The notes beneath the pieces were generated by a model. It was not told the DNA's origin and searched no databases. It saw only the letters and a program-made list of their open reading frames with translations. From assembly GCA_019914995.1 (NCBI GenBank), contig CM034134.1, positions 1,072,145 to 1,136,144 of the forward strand: 64,000 nucleotides of DNA, given 5' to 3'. The DNA is from Acanthochlamys bracteata. Taxonomy: Eukaryota; Streptophyta; Magnoliopsida; Pandanales; Velloziaceae. Every line of letters starts with the position of its first letter. The first letter of the stretch is position 1. Shown in pieces: positions 46,549 through 59,311 of the stretch. A program made the translations under genes and the position numbers.

Positions 46549-48840
46549 AGCCTTTACTCACATGTAGGAGAATTCAATCAGTACCATCCTCCCATTGATC
46601 AGTCACCTTGAATATTGTACCTTGATTCCTTCGTGAGAGCTTGCTGCACTATGCGCTGCATATAGAAGCACGGATCTTATTCATCACCCTCATAAGAGTG
46701 GCGACAATCTGTGTAATTACTCTGGCTTTTTCCGTTTAGAGTCGTCACTTTGGTTGATAATGTATAATTTCTTGCCATCGAAATCATTGGAAACCTTGTC
46801 CGTCCTCGGACAGTATGTATGAACTGTTACAGTTTAGTTTCTTCGATGGTTTTCTAATGAGCTCTTCAATTGTTCGTGGACTGGATAGGATCACACCGAC
46901 TATCCTCTTTGGTTCCCATGGATGAAACGAAATACTGTAAAATTTCTTGGATGTATTTTATCTGCGATAAATTGATAGATTTTTTCATGGCATGCTTTTA
47001 AGCAAGTTCCCAGCGAAAGTTTTTGGACAATTCCTCAGATTTCGCATCTTCTTATAGTTTTGGCCGGCATGTTTTATTTTGTCAGTAATTTATTTGAAAA
47101 GGAATATCGTAATTTTTAAATAAATTATTAAAAATAAATTTATTAGAGTAAAATTATTAAATTAAAACTTAAAAGAGTTATTTTGAAGTAAATTTTTGGT
47201 GAAAGGATTCAAAGTGCATTTGAAAAAGTGTTTTTCAAAAACTGATTTTTAATTTTTAATTTTATATTAAAATATATTTTATAAATATTTAAAAATTTAT
47301 TTAAATTAAAAATAAAAAATTATATAATTAAATTTTTATTATATATTTTTATTATTTTTTAAAATAAAAAAATTTATTTTTAAATAAATAAAAATAATTC
47401 TATAAAAATTTTATTTTATAAATACTTCGGAACGGCTCTCAATTTAGAAAGTCATTTACGATTGCATCTGCAGTTGGATAACAAAAGTTCTATTAAAATT
47501 CAAGCGGCTCGTGACACCGTAAAAAAAGATTCACCTCGTCTTTAGTAAAATCATCGATTATTGTAAGAAATCTAGCAACACCTTCGAATTACAAAAGCTA
47601 TATGCTAGTGTTTTGCATCTTGTAAGTGTTTCCTGTGCCTTGATGTCTTCGAGTTTGAAACTATTCTTGTGGAAACGGCTAGAATGTTTGAAGACCTACA
47701 AAAGAGGTACGTTGTTTGGCGTTGCTTAAGCGGTACTTTTTGTTTTTTTATTTTATTTTTTAATAAATATTTTATAAGATTTTTTAAAATTTATTAAAAA
47801 TTTAGAATTGTAAAAAATTTTATATTATTATTTTTTAAGATACAATAAAAATATTATCTATTTAAAAAATTCTATTTTTAAATAGTCCTAAATCTCCGTT
47901 TATGTAAAGACGGATTGGCAAGTTCAAAGAGAATAAACTCATTCACCTGTCCATGGAAAAAAAAACGCTTGCTCCTTCATCTACAAGGACTTTGTCCATC
48001 ATATATAATCCTTCGGTCGGTTATGGTCTAATTTGATTGCACTAAAATAAATTCTTCAAAAATGAGCTTTTAAAAAATTAGTCAAACTTTACATTTGATT
48101 ATATTTAAAATGAATTGAAAGTGACTTAAGTATTCTTTATATTTAAAAGTGAATTCAAAAGAAAATTTGGGGAAAAAAAATATGATCACGAAAAAAACTG
48201 ATACACGCGTTGTATGAGGTGGAGTACGGTGATCGTAATAATGCATTGAACCATTTGCGGTGTATAGAGAAGTGCTTATGGAGGCTTCTGGAAATACTTA
48301 TACAATAAATTTTTTTTAAATAAAAAATATTTTTATTTTTTAAAAAATAATAAAAATAAATAATAAAAAGATTTTATTATATAAAATTTTTTATATTTTT
48401 AAAATTTTTAAATATATTTTTTATATATTTATAAAAAATATATTAAAATAGAAAAATAAAAATCAGAATAATGTACTCAACTTGCAACGATTAATAATTT
48501 TTCAAAGCGAGAGAGATTTCTGCGGTGCAATCAATGATGAAATGTAATTTAATTCAAGAGACTAACTTTATGCGTCCAACACACTACAAACACGACGAGA
48601 AATAATAAGAGGTCGGGGGGAAATCTGTCGAGCACATTATAGACTTGAAATGAGAGATTTCTGATAACGAAAAGCTATTGTGGGCAATCAATCGAACACA
48701 TTATAGTCTTGATAATAAGAAAGAGATAAATTGTAACCTAGGAGGAAAATGTTTTCGAACTGAAGAGTTGCGGTGGAGCACGGCGGCGGAAGACGGCCGG
48801 TGAGGAAAAGGAGCACTTAACCCGTTCGGTCTGTTATCAC
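46549..48840. other. CCZ1 3' region and CCZ1-nicastrin intergenic DNA
   Basis: No gene is supported. The CCZ1 3' UTR probably runs into the first few hundred bases. AT-rich family copies lie at about 47205-47440, 47715-47890 and 48285-48490 (the last in reverse orientation). A short duplicated phrase 'cacattatag.cttga' occurs at about 48633 and 48697 in the nicastrin upstream region. Confidence 0.55.
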
Positions 48841-48842
48841 TT

Positions 48843-48849
48843 TATATAG
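48843..48849 (+). promoter_or_regulatory. Possible TATA box of nicastrin
   Basis: The sequence 'tatatag' lies 52 bp upstream of the first ATG (48895) and about 180 bp upstream of the ATG that best matches the family (49021). Which start is used therefore depends on where transcription truly begins. Confidence 0.35.
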
Positions 48850-48894
48850 TTATAGGAGACTCTTATTGAAAAGAAAAACACGCTTGGTTCTATT

Positions 48895-51800
48895 ATGCAA
48901 ACCTCTCTAATCCCGAACGATGCAGGTCGCAAGACTTGTCAGTCTTCGTTTGAGCTTCCAACGAGAAAACTGAAGATGTCAAAATTGTTTCGAGGAATTT
49001 TAACTTCGAAATTTTGCGAAATGGTTTCGAGGAATTTATTCCTCGCTTTTTCTCTAGTGATGATTCTTGCGAATCTCAATCTCTCCGCCGCTGGTATTTT
49101 TCTCGAATTTCTGTCTTTTACTTTTCCAATTTTAGTTAGGTTAATCTTTTTGTTAACAACTAATCGATTTCAGTGATCAGTTTATTTTGAATTTTCATAA
49201 TCTACTCCTTAGAATTGGGATTGTTGGTTTTAAATATGAGACGTTTGTACAGATCATGTGGGAAAAAAGTTTTGCCTTAAAATATAGAATTTGTGGAGTA
49301 ACTGAATAAACTTTTGAAAAAGTAGTGCTCTATAGTTGTTTGTTAGATAACGTTTCTAGGTTTCAATTTATTGGCCATGAAAAAGGAAATTATGGTGATG
49401 TTGATACCTCTTGGTCTTTAATCTTGGCGTCAATCACAGTGAGTTTTGTCACACTTGTTATTCTAGCATTGGCTCTATGCGTGTTTCTGTGTTAAGCATA
49501 GCGATTAAAGTTCCATTGTTATCATAGAACTACTGTCCCAGCTTTGAAGTAGTTATGAGTAATGTACCTTGTTTGATGTTTCATTATGCTTCATTTTATC
49601 CCTTTGTAATATCTTTTCCATAGATACATGAAGGTTTTGTTTCTTGCTGTGCTTTACTGATTATCCATATTCAGTTACAATGCCACATTTTAGTGTCAAT
49701 TATTATCCCGTGATCTTGCTTAACACTTTTTGTCCGTTTTGCTTTTTCTTTTTCCTTTGATAAGATAAACAAATGTTGATTGATGGTTGTGAAGCTAAGT
49801 GTTTCTTGAAGATTTTTCAGGTAAAACAAGCTCTTTGGAGTCAGTGCCAGATCTTGAAAGAGCGATGTACCTAACTATTGATGGATATCCTTGCGTGCGC
49901 CTGCTAAATCTTACTGGTGAAGTTGGCTGCTCAAGTAAGTAAGCTAAATGCCTCATTGTATTGTTTTTTTCCCCATTAGATACCTTTGTTTTCAAGTTCA
50001 TATTTAGATCAATGTATCATCATCTGTAAGGCTGCTATACTCTTCTTTTAGGTATCCTTATTGAGAAGTATGTCTCGCTTTGTACATTATCTTAAATCCC
50101 ATTGTATTTCCAGATCCTGGTGAAGGGAAGATTGTTGCTCCAATCTTCAAAGTAGAGAACTTGGATGACGAGCTGCCTTATTTATCAGCTGTGGTGATAT
50201 CCGCAGAGCTGATGCAAGATTTTTTTCTCAGGCATGTAAATCCTGTTAGAATATCCTAACTTTTTGGCATTTGTTTTTATGTATTTATATGTAGGTATGG
50301 GATTTAGATATTAGTTTAAATAGAGCAAACTGTCATAATAAGATTCATGTGGCCGTTCCCACTATTGGGTGAGGCTTAGTTGTTGTATATCTAGGTATGG
50401 TATTTCGAGCTTATGACAGTGACCTCCATGAAAAATATCATTAATAATTCACTCCCTACTATAACCTTATGTCCTGATGAGAATGAGTAATCTTCTAAGA
50501 ATATATGTATAGGGAAGATATATATACATCACTTCTTAAGTGTTTAAGTGTACATCAATGTGGTTCCGATGATACAAAGCGCCAAATGCAATCTCCATCG
50601 TTAAATATGAAGAATTATGAGTTGGAATATGCTTGACAAAATTTCAGCGCAATCGGACAATGAATCAACCTTCATCCAACTTATTTGATCAAGATGACAA
50701 AAATAGTAAGATTTTAAAAAATATATATTGTCATCTTTCTGTCATCTTGATCATGAACGTTGATTTGTGATCCGATTGAATTAAATATTATCAACATGTT
50801 CTCAATTCATAGTTCTTTATATTCGAAGGTGGAGATCGCATGTGGAGCTTTGCATCACCGGAACCGCACTGATGTATACTGATGTACACTTAAAAAGTGA
50901 TGTACATATAACCTCATATATATATATATATATATATATATTGAGGGTTTAGTCATGGTTGATTTAACTTCACCATTCGTTTTTGTATGTCTACACTTTT
51001 AAGGATCATGGTCTCCTGGCCTTTCATTATAACAAGCATTGGTGCGTAGGTCATCTTGATGGTTCTTCTTAAAGTATATAATCACCCAAATTAGGAACTG
51101 GATCCAACTCTTTGTTAGAAGACGATAAGGATCAAGGCATCTGGAAGCAAACGCTCATATCATCTCTTGGTAAAAGGGTTTTCTGGCATGAGCTTGGAGT
51201 ATGGAAGCTACATGTAGATCACATTGGGACTGAGACTCCCCTTGAAAGACCCAGTCGAGATAGCCCAATTAAAAGTCATTTGCACTAAAGGTGCTCAACA
51301 ACAATGTTAGGGTGGAGGGAACAGCTAAGTGTACACTTCTAGCTTTGACAAATAATTTTCTTGCAACTTGCAGCTAAACCCTTTTTATATTAAAACAGAA
51401 AAGCCAAAGTGTCATAAAGTTAATGAAAGCAAGACAAAAAGATTGTCATATATGCATATTTGTACTATTGTCACTAACATGCTTCTTTATAAGTTGTTTA
51501 AGCAGCAAGTAGGACATTCCTCATCCTAATGACATTTTTTTTTCTAAAAATCTCTAGTTGGAAAAAAGTATTATATAGGAGTTTCACATACTGATGCATA
51601 TGACATCTTTCTAGCAGGGTCTCTACTGATATACTCTTTGCTGAAAAGGTAGCTGGAGTTTTGATTGCTTCAAGTACATATGGGAACATATCAGCAGGTG
51701 AGATCAGTAATTTTGCAACAAAAAAATCTAATTGTGGTTTTACTATAGTTTATATTGTTAGTTGAATCATGACATTTCCATGTTAAGTTTAGGTTCATCT

Positions 51801-54800
51801 CCAGCTAAAAAATTCCCCCAAGCTGAATTTGCTCCATACAATAATCTCAATTATGAGTGGAATCCTCATGTAAGTCATTGAAACTCAATATAATAAGCAT
51901 TTTTTTTTCAGGAAAGGAATAATCACTCTCTTCTCAAGCTTGATTTCAAATATTTTTCCCCCACCTTAAAACTAACTCCTTTATGCATAAGTTTAAGTAA
52001 ATGCTTTGCAGGGTTCAGGTATTATGTGGAACTGTTATGATTTTCCTGTCTTCTTACTCTCTGAAGGGAGCACCTCCACCATTCTAGAGGTACCCCATAC
52101 CACTTCCTGGGAAGTTCAGATGTTGTATGAATATGTATTTCTTTATTGAATAGTTGATACTGCAAGCTTAGTAATTATGTTATATTTGTTCTAATTTTCT
52201 TTTTTTGGTCATTGTAGATGGCTAGCAGAAATGGGAAGGTCAACACTGCTTATCCAGTTATTGTAGCTGAGTTTGACCTCGTCATGCAGGTCTGAGTGTA
52301 ATTTTTCTCTATCTTAAAGGGTGGGAAAATCTTTTTAATGTGTTAAGTATACAACATCTAGTAAGAAGTATATCTAATGTCAGTATTTCTTGTCAGACCC
52401 AAAAACTTGGAACTCATAATTCAGAGTCTTGTCTTAAGGAGAGGTCATGCTTGCCCTTAGGCGGATATAGGTAAGTTTATCCAAAACTTTGGTCTTTTGC
52501 ACCTTGCAAGTTCAAGTATTTAAAAAACATACATAGTCATATAGTAAGTCAATTTGATTGTTTCTATGTTTGTAATATCTAAGAACCTCAGCAGTGCCAT
52601 CCTGCTTGATAACCGTAATTTGTGGCTAACAAGACTGTGGATAGTAAATCATATGGCAGATTAATGAAGCACAAGTTAGTCAACTGATTAGAACACTCAA
52701 TTTTCCCTTCATCATTTTCTGGCTTTTTCATTTATATGCTTTTTTCTGAGATTGATTTTACTGTTTTTTATAAAACTAAGGGATAACTTCCTTGTAGTTC
52801 GAAGAGTGTAACCTTGCCTTGCAAGACCCAGAGCAAAGTAATTACCAAACTTTCGTTCAAAAGATAGTTATGCACATCATGGTGGTCTAGCTGAATTTAT
52901 ATTGTCCCTCTGGTACTGAAAAGCAGTCTTGATACCTTCTCCAACTTTCTTTTCGGTTTCTTCTGTTAGCCCCGGCATTGAATCTCAATGCACACATAAC
53001 TGTAGATAAGTATGTAAGCAGGTAAAGTTCTTGAGGAGTTTGGTTTTAGCAGGGCACCTACTAGTTTCAGATGGTATGCATTAAACTTATATGTTTGAAC
53101 TATACTGTAACAAAGTTACCCAAAAAATATTATGGCAACATGAAGTGGAACTAATACATGGATGAAGTTATACAAGATGACAACTTTTTGGACCTACAAG
53201 TAGCGCAAGTCTACTTAATGAGAAATGTTTTTCTTTCCTAGATGTGGCCTTGCCATGTTGTGTTTAAGCTACTTTGTCTATTTGCTGCCTCATAACTACT
53301 ATGCAAATTCATAAATTTGATTTCGAGAATTTGCACCAATAAGACATGGAATCTAATTGTACATGTATGATAGAAATGCTGTCTTGTTACTACTTCTATT
53401 CTCTGTTCACTTTAGTAAACTTAGTTCTCTTATGAATGTCTAACATGACTTATATTTGAAGGACAGTGTCTGGTCTGCACTTCCACCACTTAAGCTTTCA
53501 TCTATGGCAACGCCGAAGCATGTTGTCTTTGTAGTAGCATCTCAAGATTCTGCATCATTTTTTCGTGACAGAAGTCTTGGTGCTGATTCATCACTATCTG
53601 TAAGCTTAATTGTGGAAATCTTTAGACATCATTTCTTTAGATTAAATGTCTCTTTAGGTATTACATGAAATCCTTGACAACTTCAAGGAGCGTATTCTCT
53701 TTTCTTTTGCAGGGATTGATTGCACTGTTGGCTGCAGTGGATGCTCTCTCCCATGCAGTCAAAATAGATGAATTTCATAAACAGGTACTTATTGAAGACT
53801 TTTTGTTAGTTTACTTGATCATGCTACTTAATTTAGCTGATGACCGAGAGTCTTTTATATCCAGATTCCATGTCTATTTTGTCTATTGATGACATTTGCC
53901 TTCTCTTTGAGAAAGATTGTCTTGCTATTTTTTTACATACAGTCAAGTTTTAAAACTTGGTCACCTCTTTGAATGTTTAATTTTCTGTATTTTGATTTAT
54001 AAAATAGTTATTCAATTCAGAGAGCTGTGGAATTAGATTTATTATTGTTCTGCATCCATATTAGTTCAGCTAATGGAATTCTTGCTGAGTTTGTTGACAC
54101 ATTTTGATGCATTTAAGTTCATGAGTAGCATGGCTATGTTTAATTACTGAGATCTTGTTGCGCTATGTTATGACACTTGCTGCAAGCAATGGAAGAAAAA
54201 GAGGTTGAAATGGAAAGTTTGGATGGAGTATGATATGACAGTCATGGCATTTTTATTTTATGTTTTGAATCTGAACCATGAGATGAAAGTGATGCAAGAA
54301 AAGTCCTGATATACATGTGTAAATAACTTTCACGAGTAAGACGAAAACCAGCACAGAAAGAACTTGTCCTTGTTATAGGTGATTTGCAGCTTCTTGACTT
54401 TGTACTTTTTATTATGATCAGAAGGTTGTCCTTTAACCAAAGGGTGGTTTGGCAGGATTTAAAAGTTAGAAATTCGCATTTTTTCATGGTCCTTTCTTCA
54501 GCAGGTTATTTGGCGATTGAGACTGGAGAATCCCAATTTATGTTCGTTTTTTTTCACCTGATTATAGGTGTTAGCGCAGAAATAATCTATGTTCCAAAGA
54601 AATAGGAAAAAGTGATTCTGTTATCAGAAACAAAGCAACGGATGAAAGGAGATTTGGCTTTTGTTTTATAAATGCAGTGAACCTAGTAAAGATCAATTTG
54701 AAATGTGCCATTTGAGAGTTGCTTTCATGAGGGACCCGTGGCGCTTTTGTGTAACCAATGAGAACAAAAAGGGAAACCTAGTAAGCAACTGGCACGTTAT

Positions 54801-57800
54801 TGTCTGACATGGATCATAACAGTACAATAGTTTTGAAAGGATCCATGTCATCGACCACCACCTAGTAGGATGATCCTTCATTGTTGTTTTTGTCATTGCT
54901 ATTCTGATCAGTTAGGCACAACCAACAGGATAGCCATTTTATCTGACTTGAAGAAGTTAGGTACTGCTATTCTTATGTAGCAAGCTGACCCTCATTAATC
55001 AGGATAAGGGCCAGCAATGCTATCAACCTATTTCTAGACTAATGTATGTTCTTATGTCATTTTGTAATTTGGGTGGAATGAACTTATAATCATGGAATCG
55101 ACGGTTGCTGTCATGTTGTATGTATGCTATTTAATAAATCAGATCATGTATACCAGTTTTATATACTTTTGTTGCCTCTAGACTTTGCCTCCCTATTTTT
55201 TTACCTTCAATAATTTTTCTTAGACTGTTTTATACTTTTGTAGCTTGTTTTTGCTGTTTTTACTGGAGAATCATGGGGTTATCTTGGTAGTAGAAGATTT
55301 CTGCAGGAGCTTGATGCAGGTAGTAATGCTGCAAATGGCTTGGATGGTGCTCTTATTGACCAGGTAAATTACGATGTCCTTTGTTAAGTTAGATAGGACC
55401 TCTTTCCTAAGCATCTTAAGCAATTCGTTTACTCCTGTCCTTTCTCTTGTAAACTCATCCATATACTTTGTATATAGATGCTCTGTTAACATACAGATCT
55501 AGTTGTTTTCTGTCTACGTAAGCCACATAGGAGATCATGGAACTCTATGTAGATTGCATACAAAGTCATGAACCCTCTACAATGACCCAAGATTCCTCAT
55601 GACACAAGTGAATATGTTGTGCTAAATTCTTGGTTATAATCTGCAAGCAAGTGGATCTAAGAAATCCAAGGTTTTGGCAATTGGCAGGCTTAGTTGACAG
55701 TTGACCTAGACCTGTCTGGTTCACATTGAATATTCAACATTTAAAACTAACAATCCTATTAGTTACTTGTTCAGAATCTATGCTGGTACTGACCTTGATA
55801 TACGTGCAATTTCATGAACTCAGTTGTTCATTCAAATCTCATAGAGGTTATAACAGTAATATGTATATAATTCTACTTTAAGTTATTTGTTTATTCTCAT
55901 AGATTACCCCTCGATGCTGAGTAAAATTATCTTTCATAGGTTATTGAAATTGGATCTGTAGGCAAAGCCCTCTCTGAAGCTGCCACGACTTTTTATGCTC
56001 ATCCTGTTCAAGGAGTGAGTGCCTTTTTTCTCCTGCCTTTTATTGCTTTTACTGCACAAATAATTGAATTACTTGTCCTATTTTCTATTTGCTTACTTCT
56101 TACCTCCACAATATTGTGAAAGATCTGAAAATGTAAATTCTTATTATAGTAAGTTTATCATGTAATTATTTTAAGTCTTGGAGGTATCTTAATATTGGTT
56201 TCAACATTGTGAAAGGCATTTATTTTTCACATTTTTAATAAAATTAACAAGTGAGAAGATGCAGATTACATGAGGAAAAAGTTTAATTTTACATTGGAGT
56301 ATTTGGGTAATACTACCTCTTATGTGTTGATGATAGCTTGACCGAAGAATATTATAAGAAGGAAAACAAATCTAAGGTCTAGAAAGCTCCTTTGAATGAT
56401 AATTCTACTTGAGGCTCTAGGTTCGTAGTGGTGTTACTGAAAGTGTATACAAACTTTTGTTAAAAACCATAGGTACCTCTAGAAAGGAGTAGTTAGCTCT
56501 ACGTTGCAGTGGCCATCTAGTAAGAATTTCACAGAAAGCTGGGACAAAAATATCCTAGTGGCGGGAAAGGTAAAACTTAGAAAAATGCCTTCCCTGCTTT
56601 TTAATCTGATTTTGATCTTATTATTTGATAAAGCTTTATTCCCTGGGCACATAATATGGCTGCTAAACACAGATGTTCAGTGGTCATCTTATGCTTCCTC
56701 TGGGGCTCTATTTTAGTGGAAGTTTCTTTTGTTTGCGGTTCTTTTGGCAGGCTTCTCTCACGTCCTTGTGTCATTTGAAAGATCTTGTTCCTCTTGGTGG
56801 CTTTTTGAGCATCCTGAAGCAGAATGTTATGGCAACCAATGCATTATCTTTAAAAGTTCAGTAACTAGAAGTTTATTTTAACATTGTAATAAGCTAACGG
56901 TATATTCAAAATGCACATGTCAATTTGCAGGATATAGAAGCTTGCAATGTTGCGTGATTTCTTCCCTTATGCTTGTATGAGGGTTCTGTTAAGGTAGTTT
57001 GATTAGTGAATTTTGAAGTGAAGACTGATGTATGTAATTATTATTTCTGTCCAGAGCTCATCTTCCACAATGGAAATATTGCAGTCCTTAGAGATGGCTA
57101 GTGAATCACTTGGTAATGATAAAGTACTAATAAGAAAAGCAGCTGGATCAAATCCTGGTATTCCTCCATCTTCAATGATGTCATTTGTAAATAAGGTAAG
57201 TTGGTTACTATGTTTATACACATTTTTGGCATTGCTCAGAGTAGCCATATTAGTTAAACTCCCTTATTTTATGCAAGTTCTGAGTGCGTTCAATTTGTGG
57301 ACGGATGAGAGCATTTTACACTCTGAAATTTTCACCGCTGAAATGTAGTGGAGTACTGTAAGTCCATGACACATTACCTATCAGCCAGTTTCTGATAAAA
57401 GAAAGCATGCTGTCCTCTTAACCTTCAGTTCTTGAATAACACAGTACAAGCTGAAATCACTCTCCATTACACCAAAAGCAAATATTGATGCAGGGAAGAA
57501 TCTATTTGCTGATGCATTGGCTATAATATAGGAGAGAATAAAATGTTAGGAAGAATAAAATGTATTATGGAGATGCACGTGCATAAAGAGAAATTGATAT
57601 CAGAGTCCTTATTGAATTAATCAAAATGCAGCATTAACTTTTCAATATTTATCTGCTATGCCCCATCTTTAAAACTGTTTTATTGCAAATCTGCTGTTAT
57701 TCGTTCTATATTTTTACTTCACATTTGTCATCTTAAATCATAGTTTAAAGTGTAATCATCTTCTCTTCTAACTTAAATGGATCCTTAAAAGAGTATATGT

Positions 57801-59311
57801 TCTTTTATTATTTTGCAGAACTCCTCAGTTTCTGGAGTTGTTTTGGAGGACTTTGATTCATCTTTCACCAATAGGTTCTATCATAGCCACCTTGATGGAC
57901 CATGTAGGTTGACTTATCAAAGTTAAATTTTGTTGGGAAAATTAAAATTACTCTCACCTTTGTTGGCTTAGGCTGTAAGCTGTACATAAACAAGATTTAC
58001 AGATTTTCAGTGGTTTGAAAGAAAAAAGTGCTTAAATATTCCATTCTGATTTTGAGAAATGCCGTTTAACTTCCTGTCTACACTGCATATTAGAAGTGAT
58101 AAGAATCTCATAGCACAATCCGAATACATAAGGTTGAAGTAAGTACAGAATCTTTGGTTATCTAATGGTTCGTCATATTGAATTTAGCATACGTGCTTCT
58201 GTAAAAAACATTATCGGTTGCTGAATGAAATGAATTCTTCCAAGTAAAATGCTGGATACTGAACTTTATTTATTTCTTTTTTGTTTTTCTGTTCTTTTTT
58301 TTGTTTTTTTAGTTGGGAGCAAGGTATGGAGTATTGTAATGAAGTTCTTACTCTGTGATGTCATGTAGTCATTATTCACATTGTTGTGCTCTTCTCATGC
58401 AGCTAATATCAACTCTTCATCAATATCAGCAGCTGCAATACTTGTTGCTCGTGCTCTATATCTTCTTGCTAATGGTGACTTGAAACATCCAGATGTTATA
58501 GCACTGAATTCAGTGAAGGTTAATGTGTCTCTAGTTGAAGAACTTGTGAGATGCTTATTGACATGTCAACCTGGGCTTTCGTGTGACCTAGTGGCGAAAT
58601 ATATTTCAGTTTCTAATGCCTGTCCCAATCACTATGTTGGGGTCTTCTTAGATTCAACGCCTGACACACAACATCCACAGTATGCAGATGATACATCGAG
58701 GTTTATTTGGAATTTTCTTGCAGATAGAACATCTGGTAAAATGAACAATAGTATTTCTTGTACTGGAGTTTGTCCAAGTAAAGATGAGGTCTGTGTTGGA
58801 GCAGAAACTATCAGTGGGGGAAGATGTGTGTTGTCTACGACAAGGTAATTTCTCCTGGTAATGTGCATGAGCTCAAAAAACAAATGCATGCATGAATCAG
58901 TCCCATTTGCAAAATCTGGTTATTTTTTCTCGAAATTAAGATGTGTTTTGACATATTCTTCTGTGTTCCATTTGTTCTACTTAACTCTTAGGGTCAGGTC
59001 AGTCTCTTATTGCTTGCATAATTTCTTCCGCTTGGGTTACTTTCAGGTATGTTCCTGCTTACTCTACTCGCTTGAAGTACCAAGATGATTTGTGGCAAGT
59101 GATGTCTGTAAATAGCTCTGATCCAATGGGTCAAGTGGACCCTGTGTGGACTGAAAGCTTCTGGAATACCATCGGCCTTCGAGCTTACACTATAAACAGC
59201 AGAGTGTATGATCAAATTATTTTACTTTCTGGAGTCTGTGTTACACTTATTGCATACATTTTAGTCTTGGTTACACGATCTTTCCTTTCGAAAGCCTTGA
59301 AGCGTGATTGA
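48895..59311 (+). CDS. NCT: Nicastrin, gamma-secretase subunit
   Basis: Nicastrin is the large glycoprotein subunit of the gamma-secretase membrane protease (with presenilin, APH-1 and PEN-2). Sixteen exons start at 48895, 49821, 50114, 51618, 51793, 52012, 52218, 52397, 53467, 53713, 55244, 55940, 57055, 57819, 58403 and 59047. They join in frame to 714 residues. 'SVPDLERAMYLTIDGYPCVR', 'ESWGYLGSRRFLQELD' with the conserved glutamate, 'NPGIPPSSMMSF' and 'DPVWTESFWNT' identify it. A signal peptide (MVSRNLFLAFSLVMILANL) starts at 49021; from there the protein is 672 residues, like Arabidopsis (about 676). A single membrane segment near the C-terminus reads 'IILLSGVCVTLIAYILVLV'. Intron 3 begins GC. 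Confidence 0.93.
50522..50910. mobile_element. Foldback element in nicastrin intron 3
   Basis: The left end 'atacatcacttcttaagtg' is inverted at the right as 'cacttaaaaagtgatgtac', and the arms contain 'caaccttcatccaactt' and 'cttgatcatgaacgttga'. It is a diverged relative of the element at 21111-21520 (shared 'gaatcgaccttcatcc'-type core and 'catagttct'), with poorer arm pairing. A (TA)n run follows at 50916-50940. Confidence 0.7.
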
